A DNA stretch of 64,000 nt from Thermomonas alba (GTDB lineage: Bacteria; Pseudomonadota; Gammaproteobacteria; Xanthomonadales; Xanthomonadaceae). Below are positions 8,737-18,072 of the stretch, one piece after another. The position numbers were made by a program, and so were the translations under genes. The notes below the pieces were generated by a model, which ran no database searches, was not told the DNA's origin, and was given only the letters and a program-made list of their open reading frames with translations. Location: NCBI RefSeq assembly GCF_022419205.1, contig NZ_JAJOZU010000002.1:372001-436000 (forward strand). Reading direction: 5' to 3'. Positions within the stretch are counted from its first letter, which is position 1. The number at the start of each line of letters is the position of its first letter.

Positions 8737-9933
8737 ATGGCCGTGTCGGATCTGCGGGTGATGGTGGTCGAGGACCACGGGTTTCAGCGCAGGATTGCGC
8801 TGCGGCTGCTGGCCGAACTGGGCATCGAGCGCATCCTGGAGGCCGCCGACGGCCTGCACGCGCTGGACGTGCTGCGGCATCAGCCCAGCCCGCCCGACGT
8901 GGTGCTGGTGGATCTGGACATGCCGGGCATGGACGGCATCGAATGCATCGGCCAAATCGCGCAGGAGCATCTGGCGCGTGCGCTGGTGGTGGTCAGCGCG
9001 CTCGACCCCGCCCTGCTCAACACCGTGCAGAGCATGGCCCGTGCCTACGGGCTGCGGGTGCTGGGCAGCGTGGAAAAGCCGCTGACCCGCGACAAGCTGC
9101 ACGAGGTGCTGGCGCGGTTTGGCGAGCACGTCGGCGAGACGCCGATCGAAGTCGCCTGCGATTTTGGCGTGCCCGCCCTGCTCGCGGCGCTGGCGCACGG
9201 CGAGATCGTGCCGTGGTTCCAGCCGCAGGCCGAGATGGGCAACGGCAAGATCGTCGGGGTGGAGGCGCTGGCGCGCTGGGAGCGCGGCGACGGCAGCGTG
9301 GTGCGCCCGCTGCAGTTCGTGCCGCTGCTGGAGCGCGAAGGCCAGGCGCAGGCGCTGACCGAGCGCATGCTCGACGAAGGCTGTCGCTGGCTGCGGCGGT
9401 GGAATCGCGACGGCATGCGGCTGACCCTCTCAGTCAACGTCTCGCCGCTGGCGCTGGCCGACGCCCAGGCCGCCGACCGCTACCAGACGATCGTCGAAAG
9501 CCACGGCCTCAAGCCGGATGACGTGATGCTGGAGATCACCGAGAGATCGGTGATGGCGGACGTCGCCGGCGGGTTGAGCGTGCTGGCGCGTCTGCGCCTG
9601 AAGGGCTTCGGGCTGTCGATCGACGATTTCGGCACCGGCTATTCCTCGCTGGCGCAGTTGGCGCAGGTGCCCTTCAGCGAGCTCAAGATCGACAAGGAAT
9701 TCGTCTGCGGCGCGCATCGGCAGCCGCGCAAGCGGGCGATGGTGGAGGCCAGCCTGGACCTGGCGCGCAAGCTGCGTCTGGCCACGGTGGCGGAAGGGGT
9801 GGAGAGCGCCGAGGATTGGCAGCTGCTGGCCGAGCTGGGCTGCGAGGTGGCGCAGGGTTGGCTGATCGGGCGTCCGGTGCCGGGCAGCGAGCTGCCCGCC
9901 GCGATCGCGCGCTGGCGCCGGCCGCTGGCCTGA
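8737..9933 (+). CDS. REC-EAL response regulator, c-di-GMP phosphodiesterase (RocR-like)
   Basis: A 398-residue two-domain regulator. The receiver domain (about 1-125) has the phospho-acceptor Asp59 in VDLDMPGMDG and the conserved Lys in VEKPLTRDK. The EAL domain (about 150-395) keeps its catalytic residues: Glu176 in VEALARW, Asn in SVNVSPLAL, Glu in EITERSV, SIDDFGTGYSSL, Lys in ELKIDKEFV, AEGVES and the final QGWLIGRP. It should hydrolyse c-di-GMP, gated by phosphorylation, as known for Pseudomonas RocR. Start ATG 8737 has GGGGG 6 nt upstream. The kinase gene follows after 36 nt, so this is very likely its cognate output protein. Confidence 0.93.
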   Translation: MAVSDLRVMVVEDHGFQRRIALRLLAELGIERILEAADGLHALDVLRHQPSPPDVVLVDLDMPGMDGIECIGQIAQEHLARALVVVSALDPALLNTVQSMARAYGLRVLGSVEKPLTRDKLHEVLARFGEHVGETPIEVACDFGVPALLAALAHGEIVPWFQPQAEMGNGKIVGVEALARWERGDGSVVRPLQFVPLLEREGQAQALTERMLDEGCRWLRRWNRDGMRLTLSVNVSPLALADAQAADRYQTIVESHGLKPDDVMLEITERSVMADVAGGLSVLARLRLKGFGLSIDDFGTGYSSLAQLAQVPFSELKIDKEFVCGAHRQPRKRAMVEASLDLARKLRLATVAEGVESAEDWQLLAELGCEVAQGWLIGRPVPGSELPAAIARWRRPLA

Positions 9934-9969
9934 GCGCGCGCCCCACTTCCGCCTGCCTTCGGGACGAAC

Positions 9970-12870
9970 ATGCGCCTGACCGCCCTGCGCCACAGCATCC
10001 GCAAGCAGCTGCTCGCGTTGTTCGGCCTGATCCTGGTCACCGGCGCGCTGGCGCTGGTGCTGGATCAGTTTCAGCAGTATCTGGCCGAGCGCGCGCTGGT
10101 GGCGATGCGCGACGACGTGCTGGCCGGCATGCGGCGCATCCGCCGGCTGTCCAATGCCTACGAAATGGACCTGGTGGACACCACCTTTCGTACTCGCAAC
10201 TATCTGATCGACTGGCAGCAGGCGGCGGCCACGCTGGCGCGCGCGCAGGACACCGCCGCCGCCGAATGGCAGGCGCTGCAGGCGATGCCGTTGGATCCCG
10301 AGAGTCGCGCCCTGGTGGAGCAGGCCCTGCGCGAGCGTGTGCGCGCGGATCGCGCGCTGGCGGAGCTGCAAGACATCGTGCGCCGCCAGGACATCCTGGC
10401 GCTGGGCCGGTTCGCGGATCATGAGCTGTATCCGGCGGTGGACCCGCTGGTGGCCAGGCTGGAGCAGATCCAGCTGCGCGGGCAGGCGCGCGCGGATGCG
10501 CTGGTGCGACAGGAGCTGCATCGTTCGGCGTGGTTTGGGCGCGCGCGCATCGGGCTGTTGCTGCTGTGCTTCGTGCTGGTCGCGCTGTTCGGCCGGCGCG
10601 TGCTGCGCAACGGGTATCAGGGAATCGAAAGCCTGATCCAGCTGGCGCGCGACATGGCCCGCTACGACTACACCAGCCTTCCGCGCTTTCGCCCGCGCGG
10701 CGAGCTGGGCGAGGTGATGGAGAGTTTTCTGCACATGCGCGAGCAGGTGCGGCGGATGGAAGCCCAGCTCACCGACCAGCTCGCGCGCAATGACAGGGCG
10801 CGGGTAGAGCTGGAGCGCCGCGAGCAGTTCCAGCGGTTGCTGCTGGAGGCGGCGCAGACCGCGATCTTCGTGGTGGACGAGAACGGGGTGTTCGCGCAGG
10901 TCAATCCGTTCGCTGAGAAGCTGCTGGGCTGGCCGGCCGGAGCGCTGGTCGGGCGCGAACGGCTGGATGCCATCCTCGACCCGGAGGCGCTCGGCGCGTT
11001 GGCGCGCGCGCTCAGTGAGGCCTACGGTCAGGCCATGCCGGCCGACTGGACCGCGCTGCGTGCGCTGGCGCTGCACTGCGAGCCGCCGCGCGAGTTCGCG
11101 CTGCGGCACCGGAGCGGGCGAACCCTGCCGGTGTTGCTGGCGCTGTCGGCGATGCGCAGCGATACCGGTGAGCTGCTCGGCCTGCTGGGAGTGGCCGCCG
11201 ATCTCACCCAGCGCAAGCGCCTGGAGCGCGCCCTGCGCGACAGCGAGCAGCGCGCGCACGAGGCCAGTCGCGCCAAGAGCGCGTTCCTGGCGGCCATGAG
11301 CCACGAAATCCGCACGCCCATGATCGGCATCACCGGCATGCTGGAAGTGCTGGGGCACACCCCGCTGGATCCCGAGCAGCGGCGCGCGCTCGAAGTGATC
11401 CAGACCTCGGCCGACACCATGCTGCGGATCATCGGCGACATCCTGGATTTCTCCAAGATCGAAGCCGGGCGGATGGCGCTGGAGCCGGCCCCCACCGATC
11501 TTGCCGAACTGGTGCGCAGCCTGGCCGCTGGTTATTCCGGCGCCGCCTCGGCCAAGGGGCTGGTGCTGGAGTGCCGGATCGCCGAGGGGCTGGCGCCTGC
11601 CTATGCGGTCGATCCGGTGCGCCTGCGCCAGATCGTGGGCAACTTCCTGTCGAATGCGATCAAGTTCACCGCGCAGGGCCGCGTGACGCTCAGTCTCGGG
11701 ATCGACAGCAGCGTTGCGGACGCGGGTCCGCTGGGCAGCGATGCGCTGGTGGTGGAAGTCGCCGACACCGGCATCGGCATCAGCGCGCAGGCGCAGGCGC
11801 GGCTGTTTCAGCCATTCGCGCAGGCCGAGGCCGATACCACCCGCCGCTTTGGCGGCACCGGGCTGGGCCTGGCGATCAGCCGCCGACTCGCCGAGCTGAT
11901 GGGCGGGCGGATCGAGATGGAGTCCACGCCCGGCAAGGGCACCCGCATTCGGTTGCACCTCACCCTGCCGCGCGCGCCGGCCGAGGCGCTGGCGCCGCCC
12001 GCGCGCCTGCGCCTGGGTCGCGTTGTCTCCCGCCGGCCGCCGAGCGTGGCCGAAGCCGAGCGCCAGCGTCGCCTGATTTTGCTGGTGGACGATCACGCGA
12101 CCAATCGCGAGGTGATCCAGCGCCAGCTGGCGCTGGCCGGGTATGCCTCGGAAACGGCCGCGGATGGGCTGGAAGGTCTGCAGCGCTGGCGCAGCGGCCG
12201 CTATGCCCTGCTGCTGGTCGATCTGCATATGCCGCGGATGGACGGGTATGCCCTGGCGCGCGCGCTGCGCGAGGAAGAAGCGCGGCGCGGCCTGCCGCGC
12301 ACGCCGATCGTGGCGCTCACCGCGGCCGCGCTGAAAGGCGAGGCCGAACGCTGCCTGGCCGCAGGCATGGACGATTATCTGGCCAAGCCGGTCGGGATCG
12401 CCGCGCTCGGCGCCTGCCTGCAGCGCTGGCTGCCGCATGCCGACGCCGGCGCGCGCATCGAGCAGACCCAGGACGCAGGCATCCACACGGAAGACGGCGC
12501 CCAGGCCAAAACCGGCGCAGCGACCGCTGCGGCGCAGGTACTGGACGCAGCGGTGCTGGCGGAGCTGGGGGGCAACGATCCAGACGCGGTACGCGCGATA
12601 CTGCAGGACTTCCTCGCCACCACCGGTGACGACCTGCGCGCGCTGGAGCGCCTGCACGAGGCCGGCGACCTGTCCGCCCTGACCCGCCAGGCGCACAAGA
12701 TCAAGGGCGCTGCCGCCCTGGTGGGGGCGCAGCGGCTGGCCGCGGCCGCGGCCGCGCTGGAGGCGGCCGGACGATCTGGCGACGCAGCCCGGCTGCCGAC
12801 GCTGATCGCCGATCTGCGCAGCGCCGCGCAGCAGCTCCAGCAGCATGTGCCGACATCGCCGCGTGGGTGA
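9970..12870 (+). CDS. Hybrid sensor histidine kinase with PAS, receiver and HPt domains
   Basis: A 966-residue membrane sensor. Order of parts: transmembrane helix at about 14-35; a helical, probably periplasmic, sensor to about 190; a second helix (IGLLLLCFVLVALFG, about 195-212); HAMP-like linker; PAS domain (about 290-420); HisKA with His445 in SHEIRTPM; ATPase with GNFLSNAIKFTA, ADTGIGIS and GGTGLGLAIS; receiver with Asp751 in LLVDLHMPRMDG; and a C-terminal HPt with His909 in AHKIKGAAALVG. The phosphorelay would be His445 to Asp751 to His909, then out to a response regulator, most simply the adjacent REC-EAL protein. All phospho-residues are intact. The architecture resembles BvgS/EvgS and Pseudomonas RocS1. 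The ligand is unknown. Confidence 0.93.
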   Translation: MRLTALRHSIRKQLLALFGLILVTGALALVLDQFQQYLAERALVAMRDDVLAGMRRIRRLSNAYEMDLVDTTFRTRNYLIDWQQAAATLARAQDTAAAEWQALQAMPLDPESRALVEQALRERVRADRALAELQDIVRRQDILALGRFADHELYPAVDPLVARLEQIQLRGQARADALVRQELHRSAWFGRARIGLLLLCFVLVALFGRRVLRNGYQGIESLIQLARDMARYDYTSLPRFRPRGELGEVMESFLHMREQVRRMEAQLTDQLARNDRARVELERREQFQRLLLEAAQTAIFVVDENGVFAQVNPFAEKLLGWPAGALVGRERLDAILDPEALGALARALSEAYGQAMPADWTALRALALHCEPPREFALRHRSGRTLPVLLALSAMRSDTGELLGLLGVAADLTQRKRLERALRDSEQRAHEASRAKSAFLAAMSHEIRTPMIGITGMLEVLGHTPLDPEQRRALEVIQTSADTMLRIIGDILDFSKIEAGRMALEPAPTDLAELVRSLAAGYSGAASAKGLVLECRIAEGLAPAYAVDPVRLRQIVGNFLSNAIKFTAQGRVTLSLGIDSSVADAGPLGSDALVVEVADTGIGISAQAQARLFQPFAQAEADTTRRFGGTGLGLAISRRLAELMGGRIEMESTPGKGTRIRLHLTLPRAPAEALAPPARLRLGRVVSRRPPSVAEAERQRRLILLVDDHATNREVIQRQLALAGYASETAADGLEGLQRWRSGRYALLLVDLHMPRMDGYALARALREEEARRGLPRTPIVALTAAALKGEAERCLAAGMDDYLAKPVGIAALGACLQRWLPHADAGARIEQTQDAGIHTEDGAQAKTGAATAAAQVLDAAVLAELGGNDPDAVRAILQDFLATTGDDLRALERLHEAGDLSALTRQAHKIKGAAALVGAQRLAAAAAALEAAGRSGDAARLPTLIADLRSAAQQLQQHVPTSPRG

Positions 12871-13153
12871 TCGCGCGGACTGCGCCAGGCGTATAGGCGG
12901 TGGCGATGCGATCCGGTTCGGAGCCGTGCGATCAAGACCCGGCGGCTGGCGTGTTCCGTGGGCGGAGAAACCACACCGGCCACCCAGCGTGGTGCAGGAG
13001 CTGCCCGCGCGACAGCCGGTTCTTCTGCGTGCGCTGGCGGCCCGGGCGGGAGCGCGTTCGACTACCATTCCGCCCAGGTGCGCGCGCACCAGCAGAACGC
13101 CTCTGCTGCACTGGCTGGGCGAACCCTGATTCCTTCCCCATGGATACCTTGCG

Positions 13154-13627
13154 ATGCGCGAACTGATCCTGCTCCGCCACGCTCATGCCGAGCCCGCCGC
13201 CACCGGCCAGGACGATCGTGATCGCCCGCTGTCTGCGACCGGCCTGGCCGAAGCGCGCGCCGCCGGCGACTGGCTGCGCCAGCATGGGCTGCGCCCCGAC
13301 CGCGTGCTGTGCTCGCCCGCCCTGCGCACCCGCCAGACCCTGGCCGCGCTGGGTGAGCTGGGCTGCAGCGACGTGCGCGAGGAGCCGGCGATCTACGAGG
13401 CCAGCCCCGGTACCCTGGCGGCGCTGGCCGATGCCCATGCCGATGCTGCCTGCCTGCTGATCGTCGGCCACAACCCGGGGCTGGAGCGGCTGGCGGCGCT
13501 GCTCTACAGCGGCCAGTCTGGAGACTATCGGGGGATGCCGCCGGGTGCGATCGCGGTGCTCGCGTTCCCGATGGATGCCGCGATCGAGCCCGGCGCTGCC
13601 CGCCTGGCGCGTTTCTGGTGGCCGTGA
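13154..13627 (+). CDS. sixA: Phosphohistidine phosphatase SixA
   Basis: A 157-residue histidine-phosphatase-superfamily protein. The catalytic motif is at the N-terminus (LLRHAHAEP, with the His nucleophile in R-H), followed by DRPLSATGLAEA and CSPALRTRQTL (second phosphate-binding Arg). The second His lies in IVGHNPGLERL. SixA of Escherichia coli removes phosphate from the HPt domain of ArcB. Here it lies 283 bp downstream of a kinase that ends in an HPt domain, which makes that kinase a natural candidate target, though this is inference. The phospholipase D-like lipoprotein gene follows after 4 nt, suggesting co-transcription. Confidence 0.9.
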   Translation: MRELILLRHAHAEPAATGQDDRDRPLSATGLAEARAAGDWLRQHGLRPDRVLCSPALRTRQTLAALGELGCSDVREEPAIYEASPGTLAALADAHADAACLLIVGHNPGLERLAALLYSGQSGDYRGMPPGAIAVLAFPMDAAIEPGAARLARFWWP

Positions 13628-13631
13628 CCGC

Positions 13632-15635
13632 ATGCGCCGGGCGTGGGACAGCCGCTGGCTGGCGGTCTGGCTGGTCCTGCTGCTGTGCTCGGGTTGCGCC
13701 ACGTTGGGCCACGCCCAGCGCGACGCTGCCGCCGAAATCGCGCAGGCGGCGCGCAGCACCCGGGTGGACTGCGCCCGCGTGGATGCCTGCGCCACGCCCT
13801 CGCCGGTGCTGGACATGGCGCGCACGGTGTGGGCGGCGTCCACCGCGCAGGCCCCGCATCACCGCGCGCTGATTCTCGACAATGCCCCGGATGCCCTACT
13901 GCTGCGCATCCACCTGATCCGCAGCGCGCGCCGCAGCATCGAGCTGCAGACCTACATTTTCGATGAAGACGATTCCGCCCAGCTGGTGATGGACGAGCTG
14001 GAGGCGGCTGCCTTCCGCGGGGTCAAGGTGCGCATCCTGATCGACCAGCTGGCGGCCTTGCGCAAGGTGGAGACGCTGGCTGCGCTGGCTTCGCTGCACG
14101 CCAACTTGGAGCTGCGGCTGTACAACCCGGTGCTCGACCGCGCGCACCTGGCGCTGCCGATGTACGCGGTCGCCTCGCTGTGCTGCTGGCGCCAGCTCAA
14201 CCGGCGCATGCACAACAAGCTGTTGGTGGTGGACGGGCTGGTCGGGATCGTCGGCGGGCGCAACTACCAGGACGACTATTACGACTGGGGCGAGGACTAC
14301 AACTTCCGCGACCGCGACCTGCTGCTGGCCGGGCCGCAGGTGGCGGCGATGCAGGCCAACTTCGAGGCATTCTGGCGCTCGCCGCGCAGCGTGCCACCCG
14401 CGCGTCTGGGCGATGTGGCCCGCTACCTGCGCCGCTACGGCGCGCCGACTACGCCGCCGCACCATCCGTTCCGGCGTCCCGAGCGGGTGCGCGCGCTGCT
14501 CGCCCAGGTCGATGATCCGGCGCTGCTGCACGAGCGCTTCGTGACCCCTGCGCTGGAGGTCGGCGGGGTGTCGTTCATTGCCGACCTGCCGGGCAAGCAC
14601 CGCGACGACACCTTCGCCGACCTGCCGGCAGACCAGGCCGTGGGGGCCGCCAGCCACGGCCTGCTCGGGCTGGTGCAGGGCGCGCAGCGCGAACTGCTGC
14701 TGCAAACGCCCTATCTGGTGATATCCAGGCCCGCGCAGCAGGCGTTCCGCGCCCTGCACCAGCGCGCGCAGCCGCCGCGGATTCTGATCTCCACCAACAG
14801 CCTGGCCGCGACCGACGCCTTCATCGCCTACGCGATGTCCTACAAGTACAAGCGCCGCTACCTGCGTGATTTCGGCTTCGAAATCCACGAGTTCAAGCCG
14901 TTTCCGGGGGATGTCCCGTTCGAGCTGGGAGAGACCGGGGCCGCGCTGGAGCGCGAACCGGAAGCGGAGCCAGGCGCCGCCGCAGGGGAGCAGGCGGATA
15001 CCGCAGGCGCGCCGGCCGCCATCGGCTCCGGCAGCCGCCTGCTGGAGCGCCGCCTGGCCAAGCGCGGCCTGCGCAGCGAGCCGGTCAGCGAGGCCGCACG
15101 GCTGTCGCCGTTCGCGTCCTCCGGCGGGTTGCCGGTGCGGCTCAAGCGCGCCGGCCTGCGCATGGGCCTGCACGCCAAGTCGATGGTGGTGGACGAGCGC
15201 GTGGGGGTGGTCGGCACTCACAACTTCGATCCGCGCGGCGACACCCTCAACACCGAGAGCGCGGTGGTGATCGCCGACCCCGCCTTTGCCCGCATGCTGG
15301 CGCAGAGCATCCTGCGCGACATGGCCCCGGCCAATGCCTGGACCATCGGCCGCCGCGACGAGGGGCCGCTGCTGCCGGGGGTGGAGTACACCCTGGCCAA
15401 GCTCTCCGAGCGGATGCCGATCTTCGACCTGTGGCCGCGCAAGTACGCCACCAGCTTCGATTACGTGCCCGGCCCAGGCTGCCTGCCGACCAGCACGCCG
15501 CCCTCCCCGTTCGCCGCCGACTTCCGCCGCTGCAACCACCCGGTGGGCGATTTCCCGGAGGTGGACCTCGGCCTGAAGTGGCTGGGCGTGCGCCTGTTCA
15601 CCGCGTTCGGCTCGGGCCTGTCGCCGATTCTTTGA
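13632..15635 (+). CDS. Phospholipase D-like lipoprotein (cardiolipin synthase-like)
   Basis: A 667-residue exported protein. The N-terminus has a lipoprotein signal, hydrophobic core then LCSGC, so Cys near residue 20 should be lipidated. Two HKD motifs are present: His194 in HNKLLVVDGLVGIVGG and His514 in HAKSMVVDERVGVVGTHN. Both halves are therefore catalytically complete, as in phospholipase D and cardiolipin synthases. A low-complexity Glu/Ala/Gly-rich insert lies around residues 435-460, before the second motif. The open frame extends 29 codons upstream into sixA, but ATG 13632 starts exactly at the signal peptide. It probably transfers or hydrolyses phosphatidyl groups in the envelope; the substrate is unknown. 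Confidence 0.9.
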   Translation: MRRAWDSRWLAVWLVLLLCSGCATLGHAQRDAAAEIAQAARSTRVDCARVDACATPSPVLDMARTVWAASTAQAPHHRALILDNAPDALLLRIHLIRSARRSIELQTYIFDEDDSAQLVMDELEAAAFRGVKVRILIDQLAALRKVETLAALASLHANLELRLYNPVLDRAHLALPMYAVASLCCWRQLNRRMHNKLLVVDGLVGIVGGRNYQDDYYDWGEDYNFRDRDLLLAGPQVAAMQANFEAFWRSPRSVPPARLGDVARYLRRYGAPTTPPHHPFRRPERVRALLAQVDDPALLHERFVTPALEVGGVSFIADLPGKHRDDTFADLPADQAVGAASHGLLGLVQGAQRELLLQTPYLVISRPAQQAFRALHQRAQPPRILISTNSLAATDAFIAYAMSYKYKRRYLRDFGFEIHEFKPFPGDVPFELGETGAALEREPEAEPGAAAGEQADTAGAPAAIGSGSRLLERRLAKRGLRSEPVSEAARLSPFASSGGLPVRLKRAGLRMGLHAKSMVVDERVGVVGTHNFDPRGDTLNTESAVVIADPAFARMLAQSILRDMAPANAWTIGRRDEGPLLPGVEYTLAKLSERMPIFDLWPRKYATSFDYVPGPGCLPTSTPPSPFAADFRRCNHPVGDFPEVDLGLKWLGVRLFTAFGSGLSPIL

Positions 15636-15718
15636 GACGGTGCGCGTTGCATGCGCGGCGGCAGCGATGCCATGCTTGCCTGCCCCGTCCGCGCTCGCGC
15701 CGTGCAGGTGTCCCCGTC

Positions 15719-16159
15719 ATGCAGACTCCGAGTTTCACCTGGCCACCGGAGGCCTCCCTGGAGGCGCTGAATGCGCGTTCGCGCGGCACGCTGATGGAGG
15801 CGCTCGGGATCGTGTTCACCGAGCTGGGCGACGGCTATCTGCGCGCGATCATGCCGGTTGCGCCGCAGACCCGGCAGCCGTACGGCCTGCTGCACGGCGG
15901 CGCCTCGGTGGCGCTGGCGGAAACCCTGGGCAGCAGCGCCGGGATGCTGATGGCCGGCGGCAATGCGGTGGTGGGCCTGGAGATCAACGCCAACCATCTG
16001 CGCGCGGTGCGCAGCGGCACCGTCATCGGCACCGCGCGACCGTTCCATCTCGGGCGCAGCACCCAGGTCTGGGAGATCCAGATCGAGGACGAGGGCGGGC
16101 AGGCGGTCTGCATCAGCCGGATCACCCTGGCGGTGCTGCCGGCGCCGCCGCGCGGATAG
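15719..16159 (+). CDS. Hotdog-fold thioesterase (PaaI/MenI-like)
   Basis: A 146-residue single-domain hotdog protein with the family signature LLHGGASVALAETLGSSAG (His-Gly-Gly followed by the Glu-containing helix) near residues 58-78 and the closing strand TQVWEIQIEDE. The length and the Glu at the active-site position fit the acyl-CoA thioesterase clade of YdiI/MenI and EntH. The reaction would be hydrolysis of an aryl- or acyl-CoA. Its stop TAG (16157-16159) is embedded in the AGGAG ribosome-binding site of the acyltransferase gene, so the two are translationally linked. Substrate not determinable from sequence. Confidence 0.85.
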   Translation: MQTPSFTWPPEASLEALNARSRGTLMEALGIVFTELGDGYLRAIMPVAPQTRQPYGLLHGGASVALAETLGSSAGMLMAGGNAVVGLEINANHLRAVRSGTVIGTARPFHLGRSTQVWEIQIEDEGGQAVCISRITLAVLPAPPRG

Positions 16160-16168
16160 GAGCCGCCG

Positions 16169-16993
16169 ATGCGTGATTCCGTCGCCACCAGGCATCGGGT
16201 ATCGTGCCCTTCCATGAAGTCGTCCCCCGAATCTTCCGCCCTGCGCGCGCGCGCGGTGTGGGTGTGGCGCTATGCCTATCGCGCGCCGCTACTGGTCTGG
16301 CACCTGCTGGTCCATTTGCCGATCACCCTCCTGCTAATCGCGCTTGGGCGCGGCGGCTGGTTGTCGCACGCGATGGTGCGCTGGTGGTCGGGCGGCCTGC
16401 TGCGGGTATTCGGCCTGCGCGTCCGCCGCGAAGGCGCGCCGCTGCCGGGCGGCACCCTGTTCGTGGCCAACCACGTCAGCTGGGTGGACATCGTGGTCCT
16501 GCACTCGCAGCACATGATGGGCTTCATCGCCAAGTCCGAGATCCGCCGCTGGCCGCTGGTGGGCTGGATCACCACCCATGCCGAGACGCTGTTCCTGGAG
16601 CGCGGCAACGGAGATTCGCTGGGCCGGGTGATGGCGGAAATGGTGCGGCGTCTGCGCGCCGGTCGCGCGGTGGCCGCTTTCCCCGAGGGTGGAACCCGCG
16701 ACGGGCATGCGCTGGGGCCGTTCCATGCCCGCATCTTCGCGACCGCAGTGGAGGCGAATGCCCCGGTGCAGCCGGTGGCGCTGTGCTACGGCAGCAAATG
16801 CGAAGCGCAGACGATCATCGCCTTCGCCCCACGCGAGAGCTTTCCCGCCAACTTCCTGCGCCTGCTGGGCGAGCCGTCGCGGCCGGTGCGCGTGTGTTTC
16901 ACCATGCCGATAGATCCAGGCCGGCACGATGGCCGCCGCGGCATCGCCGAGGCGGCGCGCGCGCAGGTACTGGCGGCGATGCAGGCGGGCTGA
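16169..16993 (+). CDS. PlsC-type 1-acylglycerol-3-phosphate acyltransferase family protein
   Basis: A 274-residue membrane-associated acyltransferase. The H-x4-D catalytic motif reads NHVSWVD, and the glycerophosphate-binding motif reads FPEGGTRDG, both in the expected order. Hydrophobic helices near residues 38-60 anchor it to the inner membrane. Start ATG 16169 has AGGAG 6 nt upstream; ATG 16214 is an alternative without one. It lies between a thioesterase and a hydrolase in one direction with gaps under 10 nt, suggesting a small lipid-metabolism operon. It may acylate lysophosphatidate or another lyso-lipid such as an ornithine lipid; these cannot be told apart here. Confidence 0.87.
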   Translation: MRDSVATRHRVSCPSMKSSPESSALRARAVWVWRYAYRAPLLVWHLLVHLPITLLLIALGRGGWLSHAMVRWWSGGLLRVFGLRVRREGAPLPGGTLFVANHVSWVDIVVLHSQHMMGFIAKSEIRRWPLVGWITTHAETLFLERGNGDSLGRVMAEMVRRLRAGRAVAAFPEGGTRDGHALGPFHARIFATAVEANAPVQPVALCYGSKCEAQTIIAFAPRESFPANFLRLLGEPSRPVRVCFTMPIDPGRHDGRRGIAEAARAQVLAAMQAG

Positions 16994-16995
16994 GG

Positions 16996-18072
16996 ATGCC
17001 TCGGGCCCCGGTGCGGTCCGCCTATGCGCCGCCGGCCTGGCTGCGCAACCCGCACCTGCAGTCGCTGCTGGCGTCCAGCCCGCTGCGCGCAGCGCAGGCC
17101 CGGCGCCGCCTGCGCCAGGTGCCGGCCACGCATACCCAGACGCTATTGGAGCTGGAAGAAGGCGTGCGCCTGCTCGGCATCGCCAGCGTGCCGGCCGGGC
17201 GCATGCCGCGCGCGCTGGCGCTGCTGCTGCACGGCTGGGAGGGCAGCGCCGACTCCAGCTACATGCGGCTGACCGCCGCGCAACTGCTGCGCGCGGGCTT
17301 TGCGGTGTTCCGGCTCAACTTCCGCGATCACGGCAATACCCATCATCTGAACGAAGGGCTGTTCCACTCCAACCGGCTGGACGAGGTGGTGGCCGCGGCG
17401 CGCGCGGTCGCATCCCGCTGGTCGCATCTGCCGATGTTCGTCGCGGGATACTCGCTGGGCGGCAACTTCGCCCTGCGCCTCGCCCTGCGTGCGCGGCAGG
17501 CCGGGTTGCCGCTGCACGGGGTGGCGGTGGTTTGCCCGCTGCTGGATCCGGCGCGCACGATGGATAGCATGGAGATCGGCCCGGCGGTGTACATGCGCCA
17601 TTTCGAGCGCATGTGGCGACGCTCGCTGGCGCGCAAGCGCGCGCTGTTCCCGCAGGCGCATGGCTTCGACGATGCGGTGCTGCGCCTGCCGATGCGCGCG
17701 TTGACCGACTGGATGGTGCGGCATGCCACCGAGTTTCCTTCGCTGGCCGCCTATTTCGACGGCTATTCGGTGGCCGGCGAGCGCCTGCGCGCGCTGCCGG
17801 TGCCGGCGGACATCCTGATGGCGGCGGACGATCCGGTGATTCCACTGGAGGAGTTCCACCACATCGCGGCGTTCCCGAACGTGCGCCTGGAGCTGGCCGC
17901 GCACGGCGGCCACTGCGGCTTCATCGAACGCGCCAGCCTGGACGGCTACAGCGAGCGCTGGGTGGCCGCGCGCTTCCTGGCGGCGCTGGATGCGCGCGAT
18001 CCCGCCGTAGAATCGGCGGGTGATCCCGACCCGTGTGATCCCGACGGAGAGTATGACCATGCATCTGCGTAG
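16996..18072 (+). CDS. YheT/EMB8-family alpha/beta hydrolase
   Basis: A 358-residue hydrolase starting 2 nt after the acyltransferase stop. The opening YAPPAWLRNPHLQSLL, the oxyanion segment LLLHGWEGS, nucleophile elbow GYSLGGN, acid in ADDPVIP and His in HGGHCGF are the marks of the YheT group of predicted esterases. The catalytic triad looks complete. No export signal is seen, so it should be cytoplasmic. Its last codons overlap the start of the PEBP gene. The open frame continues far upstream, antiphase to the acyltransferase gene; that part is a shadow. Confidence 0.87.
   Translation: MPRAPVRSAYAPPAWLRNPHLQSLLASSPLRAAQARRRLRQVPATHTQTLLELEEGVRLLGIASVPAGRMPRALALLLHGWEGSADSSYMRLTAAQLLRAGFAVFRLNFRDHGNTHHLNEGLFHSNRLDEVVAAARAVASRWSHLPMFVAGYSLGGNFALRLALRARQAGLPLHGVAVVCPLLDPARTMDSMEIGPAVYMRHFERMWRRSLARKRALFPQAHGFDDAVLRLPMRALTDWMVRHATEFPSLAAYFDGYSVAGERLRALPVPADILMAADDPVIPLEEFHHIAAFPNVRLELAAHGGHCGFIERASLDGYSERWVAARFLAALDARDPAVESAGDPDPCDPDGEYDHASA

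Noticed and set aside
9430-13089. A 1219-codon minus-strand frame opposite the REC-EAL and hybrid-kinase genes
   Set aside because: Low-complexity composition without domains; the plus-strand genes have complete catalytic motifs.
12871-13153. A possible small gene in the 283-bp gap between the kinase and sixA
   Set aside because: Open frames exist in several phases but lack a ribosome-binding site, hydrophobic pattern or motif; nothing can be supported.
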